This document shows positions 59,006-64,000 of a stretch of 64,000 nucleotides of DNA, piece by piece (the first letter of the stretch is position 1; every line of letters begins with the position of its first letter). The DNA is taken from assembly GCA_963734365.1 (NCBI GenBank), contig CAVTGV010000004.1, positions 62,001 through 126,000 on the forward strand. The letters are read 5' to 3'. The position numbers were made by a program, and so were the translations under genes. The DNA comes from JACVRW01 sp963734365 (lineage in GTDB: Bacteria; Actinomycetota; Thermoleophilia; Solirubrobacterales; Thermoleophilaceae). The notes beneath the pieces were generated by a model. The model was not told where the DNA came from and did not search any database. It saw only the letters and a list, made by a program, of their open reading frames with translations.

Positions 59006-60158
59006 ATGGCGGGCACGCGAACCGGGCAGGTGGAGATCCCGCTCTTCGACCTTCGCCTCGAACCGGAGGATCTGGACGCGGTCGCCGAGACGCTGCGCAG
59101 CGGCTGGCTCACGATGGGCCCGCGCACCGCGGCCTTCGAGCAGGCCTTCGCCGAGCATCTCGGGGCGCGCCACGCCGTGGCGGTGTCGAGCTGCACCGCC
59201 GCGCTTCACCTCGCCTACCTGTCCGCCGGCGTCGGTCCCGGCGACGAGGTGATCGTTCCCTCGTTCACGTTCGCGGCCACGGCGGCGGCGGTGGTCTACG
59301 CCGGAGCCACGCCGGTGTTCGCGGACATCGTCGGCCTCGAGGACCCGAGCGTCGACCCGGAAGCCGTGGAGGCTCTCATCACTCCGCGCACGCGGGCCGT
59401 GTGCGTGGTGCACTTCGCCGGCTACCCCGTGGACATCGAGCGATTCGCGGACCTGTGCGGCCGCCACGACCTGGCGCTCATCGAGGACGTGGCCCACGCG
59501 CCCAGCGCGACCGTGGGCGGCCGCAAGCTCGGCACCTTCGGCATGGCGGGCTGTTTCTCGCTCTTCTCCAACAAGATCCTCTCGGTGGGCGAGGGCGGCC
59601 TGCTGGTGACCGACGAGGACGCCGTGGCCGTGAACGCGAAGCTCGATCCGCTCGCACGGCATGACCTCGGGCACCTGGGACCGCCACTCCGCGCGGACCG
59701 ACACCTACGACGTGATCGAGCTGGGCTGGAACTACCGCATCGACGAGCCGCGCTCGACGCTGGCGCTGTCGCGCCTGCCGAGGCTCGAGGCCGACATCGA
59801 GCGCCGGCGCTCGCTCGTGCGCCGCTACCGCGAGCGCTTCGCCGAGGTCGAGGGCGTGGTGGTGCCCTACCGCGACGACGAGGTGGCCGGCTCGTCCTGC
59901 TACGTGATGCCGGTGATGGTGGATCCGGCGATCCGCGACGAGGTGCGTCGCAGCCTGGGGGAGCGGGGCGTGCAGACCAGCATCTTCTACCCCGCCGTGC
60001 ACGAGTTCACGGCCTACCGAGAGCGCTTCCCGGGAGTGAGCCTGCCCCTCACCGAGCTCGCCGCCCGCAGCGAGATCACCCTTCCGCTCTATCCCCACCT
60101 GAGCGAGAGCGACCAGGATCGCGTCGTGGATGCCCTGTCGGCGGCGCTGGCGCGATGA
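59006..60158 (+). pseudogene. DegT/DnrJ/EryC1 sugar aminotransferase 1, one frameshift
   Basis: From ATG 59006: EIPLFDLRLEPEDLDAVAET, RSGWLTMGPRTAAFEQAFAE, HAVAVSSCTAALHLAYLSAG (most family members have Gly where this has Cys), LIEDVAHAPSATVGGRKLGT, CFSLFSNKILSVGEGGLLVT (PLP Lys). An extra C near 59641-59647 shifts the frame; with it removed the DNA reads KLIRSHGMTSGTWDRH and continues ELGWNYRIDEPRSTLALSRL to the stop at 60158. About 383 residues restored. Transfers amino groups to a keto-sugar nucleotide with PLP. Its end overlaps the next gene (ATGA). Confidence 0.88.
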
Positions 60159-61306
60159 CCTGGAGCGTTCCCCTCACCACGCTGGAGATGCCCGAGGAGG
60201 ACGTAACGGCGGTGCTCGACTGCCTCGAGGGGGGCTGGCTCACGATGGGCCCGCGCACCCAGGCCTTCGAGGCCGCGCTGGCCGAGCGGCTGGGAGTCCA
60301 GCACGCCGTGGCGGTGTCGAGCGGCACGGCCGCCCTTCACCTCACCTGCCTGGCCGTGGGCCTCGGGCCCGGAGACGAGATGATCGTGCCCGGGCTCACC
60401 TTCGTCGCCAGCGCCAGCGCGGCGCGTTACTGCGGCGCCGAGCCGGTGCTCTGCGAGATCGCCGGCCCGCAAGACATGAACATCGATGTGGAGGACGTGC
60501 GCGGTCGCATCGGTGAGCGCACCAAGGCGGTGATGGCGGTGCACTTCTGCGGATACCCCGCTGAGGTCGAAGCGCTGCGCGCCCTCTGCGACGAGCACGG
60601 CCTGCTGCTGATCGAGGACTGCGCCCAGGCCATCACCACGGTGGTCGACGGCCGGCGCCTGGCCGGGACGGTCGGGCACGCCGGCTGCCTGTCCTTCTTC
60701 TCCAAGAAGCAGCTCTGCGTGGGGGAGGGGGGAGCGGTGATCACCGACGATCAGCGCATCGCCGACAAGGTGCGGTCGCTGCGCTCGCACGCGATGACGA
60801 GCGTCACCTGGGACCGCCATCGCGGCCACGCGGAGTCCTACGACATCGTCGACATCGGGTTCAACTACCGCCTCGACGAGCCGCGTGCGGCCCTCGGGCT
60901 GTCGCGCCTGGCCAGGCTCGACGCGGACATCGCGGCACGGCGCGACGTGGCCCGGGCCTATCGCGAAGGACTCGACGGCATACCCGGCCTGGAGCTCGTC
61001 TGGACCGACGAGCAGGTCGAGCGCTCGTCCCACTTCGCCTTCCCCGTTCTTCTGCCCGACATGTCGGAGCGCGACGAGTTCCGCCGCCTGCTGAAGGAGA
61101 GCGGCGTGCAGACGACCTGGTACCCGCCGCTGTCCGACTTCTTCACCTACTCCGAGGCCTACCCCGACCTCTCCCTGCCGCGAGCGGAGGAAGCCGCGTT
61201 CCGGCACTGCGCCCTCCCCATGTCGGCCGGCCTGACGGAGGAGGACGTGGAGACGGTGATCGGCGCCGCGCGGGCGGCCCGGAGTGCTGCTACTCGGCGC
61301 TCTTGA
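60155..61306 (+). CDS. DegT/DnrJ/EryC1 sugar aminotransferase 2
   Basis: 383 residues, intact. VPLTTLEMPEEDVTAVLDCL, GGWLTMGPRTQAFEAALAER, HAVAVSSGTAALHLTCLAVG, LIEDCAQAITTVVDGRRLAG, CLSFFSKKQLCVGEGGAVIT (PLP Lys), RSHAMTSVTWDRHRGHAESY, FNYRLDEPRAALGLSRLARL. A close tandem paralogue of the previous gene, coupled by ATGA. Two aminotransferases imply a diamino sugar or two different amino sugars in the polymer. Confidence 0.92.
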   Translation: MTWSVPLTTLEMPEEDVTAVLDCLEGGWLTMGPRTQAFEAALAERLGVQHAVAVSSGTAALHLTCLAVGLGPGDEMIVPGLTFVASASAARYCGAEPVLCEIAGPQDMNIDVEDVRGRIGERTKAVMAVHFCGYPAEVEALRALCDEHGLLLIEDCAQAITTVVDGRRLAGTVGHAGCLSFFSKKQLCVGEGGAVITDDQRIADKVRSLRSHAMTSVTWDRHRGHAESYDIVDIGFNYRLDEPRAALGLSRLARLDADIAARRDVARAYREGLDGIPGLELVWTDEQVERSSHFAFPVLLPDMSERDEFRRLLKESGVQTTWYPPLSDFFTYSEAYPDLSLPRAEEAAFRHCALPMSAGLTEEDVETVIGAARAARSAATRRS

Positions 61307-62786
61307 ACACGGCTGCGACCGTCATCGCCAGGATCTTCAGGTCGAGCACGAGCGACCAGTTCTCGATGTAGTAGTTGTCCCACTCGACACGGTCTCTCAG
61401 CGATGTCTTGCCGCGCAGGCCATGGACCTGAGCCCAGCCGGTGATGCCGGACTTCACGCGGTGGCGGTCGGAGTAACGAGCGATCCGGGAGCCGAACAGA
61501 TCGACGAAGTCGGGCCGCTCGGGACGCGGGCCGATCAGGCTCATCTCGCCCTTGACCACATTCAGGAGCTGCGGCAGCTCGTCCATGGACGTGCTGCGCA
61601 TCAGGCGGCCGACGGCGGTACGGCGGTCGGCGCCCTCGATTCCGCCCGGTCCGATGTCCGGATGCAGAGCGACGACGTTGCTCGAGTCAGCCGGGTCGGT
61701 GATGGTCTCGATTGGACGCATCGAACGGAACTTGAGCATCTCGAAATCGCGGCCGTCGCGGCCGATGCGGCGCTGGCGAAACAGAATCGGCCCCGGCGAG
61801 CTCAGCCTCACCGCCAGCGCCAGGCTGAGCAGAAGCGGGGAGAGCACGATCAGTCCCGCCACGGCGCACATCCGGTCGATCACGTGCTTGATCGCGAACT
61901 GCCAGCCCTGTGGATCGATCGTGTGGAGACCGAACAGCGGCAGACCGCCCAGGTGCTCGAGCGACACGTGGACGTTCACGCTCTCGAACAGCCGCGGCAC
62001 GAGGGAGACCTTCAGGCCGAGCGCCTCAGCCTCGCGCACGAGCGGGATTAGCAGCCGGTCGGGCGCGGTGCTGAAGCCAAGCACCACGTGCTCGGCATGT
62101 GTGGCGCGCGCCACCTCGGCCAGGTCCGACAGGCCGCCCAACACCGAGGACTGACGGCCGGGCACGGCATCGTCGGGCAGCGGGTCGTCATCGAGGAAGG
62201 CCACCGGGTAGAGCCCGAGCTGCGGCTGGATGAGCAGCCGCCGCTCCACGTGGGCTCCCACTTCCCCCGCGCCCACGATCAGCGTCGGCTTGGCCACCAG
62301 ACGGGTGATCCGGGCGCGGCGATGTGCCTGGCCCAGCACGAGGCGGCCGGCGATCAGGTAGAGCGTGCCGAACAGCCAGGCCCGGCCCACCAACGGCGCC
62401 GGTTGAGCGTCGGCATACACCAGGGCGACCCCGGCGATGAGCGCCACCGCGGCAATCGACGTCGCGCCGATCACCTGGCCCACGCCCTCGAACACCCGCA
62501 GTTGGATCGAGTCCTTGTAGAGGCCCCACGCGGCCATCAGGGCGAGCACCAGCGGAGGGAACAGCCAGACGAGGCCCAGTCCCTCGCCGTCGGTCTGGGT
62601 CGGCGGGGCCCCGACTACCGCTGTGGCCGTGCCGAGTGCGACCAGCACCACGTCGCTGACCAGGCGAAGCAGGGCCCAGCCACGCCCGTGGAACAGCCAA
62701 CGCCGCGCGGGGTGCTCCCGCGCGGCGTTTTCCAAAGTCGCTGTTGGTGTTCCACCGCCGAGGTGCGCATGATCCACCTGGGTCAC
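61290..62786 (-). CDS. Polyprenyl phosphosugar transferase (initiating EPS enzyme)
   Basis: 498 residues. N-terminal five-helix part: LLRLVSDVVLVALGTATAVV, GLVWLFPPLVLALMAAWGLY, IGATSIAAVALIAGVALVYA. Then a CoA/NAD-like domain KPTLIVGAGEVGAHVERRLL, and the C-terminal transferase: DRMCAVAGLIVLSPLLLSLA, PILFRQRRIGRDGRDFEMLK, STSMDELPQLLNVVKGEMSL, IGPRPERP, KSGITGWAQVHGLRGKTSL. Transfers the first sugar-phosphate to undecaprenyl phosphate at the inner membrane face. Its 3' end overlaps the DegT 2 gene by 17 bases. Confidence 0.95.
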   Translation of the reverse strand: MTQVDHAHLGGGTPTATLENAAREHPARRWLFHGRGWALLRLVSDVVLVALGTATAVVGAPPTQTDGEGLGLVWLFPPLVLALMAAWGLYKDSIQLRVFEGVGQVIGATSIAAVALIAGVALVYADAQPAPLVGRAWLFGTLYLIAGRLVLGQAHRRARITRLVAKPTLIVGAGEVGAHVERRLLIQPQLGLYPVAFLDDDPLPDDAVPGRQSSVLGGLSDLAEVARATHAEHVVLGFSTAPDRLLIPLVREAEALGLKVSLVPRLFESVNVHVSLEHLGGLPLFGLHTIDPQGWQFAIKHVIDRMCAVAGLIVLSPLLLSLALAVRLSSPGPILFRQRRIGRDGRDFEMLKFRSMRPIETITDPADSSNVVALHPDIGPGGIEGADRRTAVGRLMRSTSMDELPQLLNVVKGEMSLIGPRPERPDFVDLFGSRIARYSDRHRVKSGITGWAQVHGLRGKTSLRDRVEWDNYYIENWSLVLDLKILAMTVAAVFKSAE

Positions 62787-62873
62787 GTGCGCTCCGATCT
62801 CGGATAGCCGGTGCGGGCGCGGGGCGCCCCCACCGGTTATCGGTTCAGATTGTCGGCGTGGAAGTTACTGCGG

Positions 62874-63176
62874 TCAGGCAGTCTCCGCGCCAGGCGCCCG
62901 GGTGAGACGCCGCATGACGAGGCCCGCGCCACCGAGCAGCAGGCCGGCGCCGGCGAGCATCGCCACGTCGAGACCTGTGAACGGCAGACCGCCGCCTCCG
63001 CCACCGCCGCTTCCGCTGACGGCCACGGGAGTTGTGTTGTTGTCGTCGACCTGGGCCTGGACCTGTCCGCCCTGGCCGCTGTAGCCGTTCTGGCTGGCGG
63101 TCTGCGCAAAGGCAGGCGCCGCCACGACCAGCATCACGACCAGCGCCGCGATAATTGAGATTGTTCGTGTCTTCAT
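62874..63176 (-). CDS. Small LPXTG-like surface protein
   Basis: 100 residues from ATG 63176. Signal peptide TISIIAALVVMLVVAAPAFA, then a mature region with Gln/Asn/Gly-rich QTASQNGYSGQGGQVQAQVD and a poly-Gly spacer. The C-terminus has LPFTG, a hydrophobic stretch VAMLAGAGLLLGGAGLVM and RRLTR: a classic sortase cell-wall signal. Likely attached to peptidoglycan; possibly a cell-surface spacer for the polysaccharide. No sortase gene in the window. Confidence 0.8.
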   Translation of the reverse strand: MKTRTISIIAALVVMLVVAAPAFAQTASQNGYSGQGGQVQAQVDDNNTTPVAVSGSGGGGGGGLPFTGLDVAMLAGAGLLLGGAGLVMRRLTRAPGAETA

Positions 63177-63367
63177 GTTCGCCTTCACTCTCGGGGGGTT
63201 GGAAGATCGCAGCCGTGTCCGGTATGACCTGACTGCCCCTGTCTCGTGGAGTCGAGTACGCCTGCTGACGGACCAACGAGCCAGCCGGCCGCGAACTCCC
63301 GCTCTCAACTTTTGTAACACGGACTGGGGCGGAACGCCAGCTTTTTTAGGCACCATTTAGCGGGGAT
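63177..63367. other. Leader and promoter region of the LPXTG-like gene
   Basis: About 190 bases without a gene between the partial ligase stop and the LPXTG-like gene. I checked it for the c-di-AMP riboswitch blocks and did not find them. Two A/T runs (AAAAAAG and ACAAAAGTT on the minus strand) could be promoter elements. Confidence 0.35.
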
Positions 63368-64000
63368 TTACTGGTTGTGGCTGCCGAGACGCTGCGTCCG
63401 CCGCAGGATCGCCTGGTTGACGGCGCGAAGCGTGAGAGGCCGGCCCCGGCGCACGGCGCGCAGCGCCCGCCGGGTCACCTGGTCGCGGGGGTTGTTCGCC
63501 ACCGCGCGTGCCAGGAGCTCCTCGGCGCGGGCGCGGCGGCCGATCTCGCCGTCCACCACGCCCAGCTCGAGCAGGGCGTAGGCGTTGTCGGGCTCGCGCT
63601 CCAGAGCGCGCTCGAACCAGTCCGCGGCGTCCTGGCTGCGCCCCAGCCGTCCGGCGATCGTCCCGCCGGTGAGCTGGGCCTTGGCGGACAGCGGGTTGAG
63701 GCTCTCGGCACGGTCCAGGCGGTCGAACGCGGCCTGGGGGTCGGAGGGCCAGTCCTTGCTGGCCCGCTCGATCTCGAGCTCGGCGAGCCAAGACGCTCCG
63801 AGCCCCACGCAGGCGATCAGGCCGACGGCGACCAGCCCGGCGGCCACGGGCGTTCCCAGGCGTCGCGGTGGCGCCGCCGCGGCGGTGCGGTCGGGCGCGG
63901 CGAGCGCCAGTCCCATCGCCAGCGCGGCGAGCGCCGGTCCGGTCAGGCCCGGCAGCTCCCAGAACCAGTCGATGCTGGCGTGAAGGAGCCAGTAGGCGAA
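63368..64000 (-). CDS. O-antigen-ligase-like protein with TPR tail, 5' end outside window
   Basis: The frame is open to the last base. It starts FAYWLLHASIDWFWELPGLT, a polymerase/ligase transmembrane loop with a conserved HxSxDWFWE, then two helices and a cytosolic tail of about 110 residues: EIERASKDWPSDPQAAFDRL, ESLNPLSAKAQLTGGTIAGR, DAADWFERALEREPDNAYAL, RARAEELLARAVANNPRDQV. The tail has about three TPR-like repeats, typical of O-antigen ligases of actinobacteria. Stop at 63368. Confidence 0.82.
   Translation of the reverse strand, partial: FAYWLLHASIDWFWELPGLTGPALAALAMGLALAAPDRTAAAAPPRRLGTPVAAGLVAVGLIACVGLGASWLAELEIERASKDWPSDPQAAFDRLDRAESLNPLSAKAQLTGGTIAGRLGRSQDAADWFERALEREPDNAYALLELGVVDGEIGRRARAEELLARAVANNPRDQVTRRALRAVRRGRPLTLRAVNQAILRRTQRLGSHNQ

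Noticed and set aside
57986..61306. An 1,106-codon plus-strand frame
   Set aside because: Its first third is antisense to the epimerase gene, the middle is DegT 1 up to its frameshift, and the end is DegT 2. It is not a fusion protein.
63177..63360. A fourth c-di-AMP riboswitch in the leader of the LPXTG-like gene
   Set aside because: A GTCAGCAGGCGTA stretch on the minus strand resembles the 3' core at first sight, but the GCTAACCCCG block and the GGGGGAACC block are missing.

Overview
The window is very G+C-rich and carries the gene content of an actinobacterium. The markers are a LexA gene behind an actinobacterial-type SOS box, an F420-type luciferase-family oxidoreductase, SARP and LuxR/AAA regulators, MMPL exporters, a class A RNase P RNA, and three c-di-AMP (ydaO-type) riboswitches ahead of envelope genes. 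The mix suggests the class Thermoleophilia (Solirubrobacterales-like), but that placement is an inference from gene content, not a phylogeny.

Region 1 (1-15 kb) begins with the 3' end of an MMPL exporter. It then becomes a loosely packed accessory stretch rich in stress-type families: DUF2243, two DUF1990 proteins, manganese catalase, PRC-barrel/DUF2382, BON domain, a universal-stress-like protein and DUF2188. Many genes here are broken by single-base frameshifts or truncated (two SDR genes, a Ddn-like gene, DUF2188, PRC/DUF2382, the USP-like gene and an HNH gene). The most unusual intact gene fuses a Fur/PerR-type repressor to an O6-alkylguanine-DNA alkyltransferase. It is divergent from the manganese catalase.

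Region 2 (15-27 kb) is core-like. It holds tRNA-Leu(GAG), lexA with a zinc-ribbon partner, rnpB with a terminator, a membrane cytochrome c, a c-di-AMP riboswitch with a small membrane protein, a CMD-like/HxlR pair, a glutamine synthetase, a MarR/MMPL divergon with a perfect operator, an M28 peptidase and a YyaL-type thioredoxin-domain protein.

Region 3 (27-46 kb) is metabolic and regulatory. It holds an AAA ATPase, a TetR/acyl-CoA synthetase pair, a large membrane protein, a PQQ-type sugar dehydrogenase, a riboswitch-controlled NlpC/P60 hydrolase and an acyl-CoA dehydrogenase. It continues with an operon of SucC/SucD-like ligase, ferredoxin and FkbM methyltransferase, a SARP/class-V-aminotransferase operon, a LuxR-AAA regulator and a malyl-CoA-lyase-like enzyme.

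Region 4 (46.7-64 kb) is an exopolysaccharide locus. It contains two GT4 and one GT2 glycosyltransferases, a flippase, two O-antigen-ligase-like genes, a BY-kinase/chain-length protein, a nucleotidyltransferase, an epimerase, two tandem DegT aminotransferases, a polyprenyl phosphosugar transferase, a secreted glycoside-hydrolase-like protein, a riboswitch-controlled CAP protein and an LPXTG-like surface protein.

At least twelve otherwise normal genes across the window carry single-base frameshifts, mostly one extra base. This could be sequencing or assembly error, genuine decay in region 1, or both. Coordinates of broken genes therefore span all reading frames involved.
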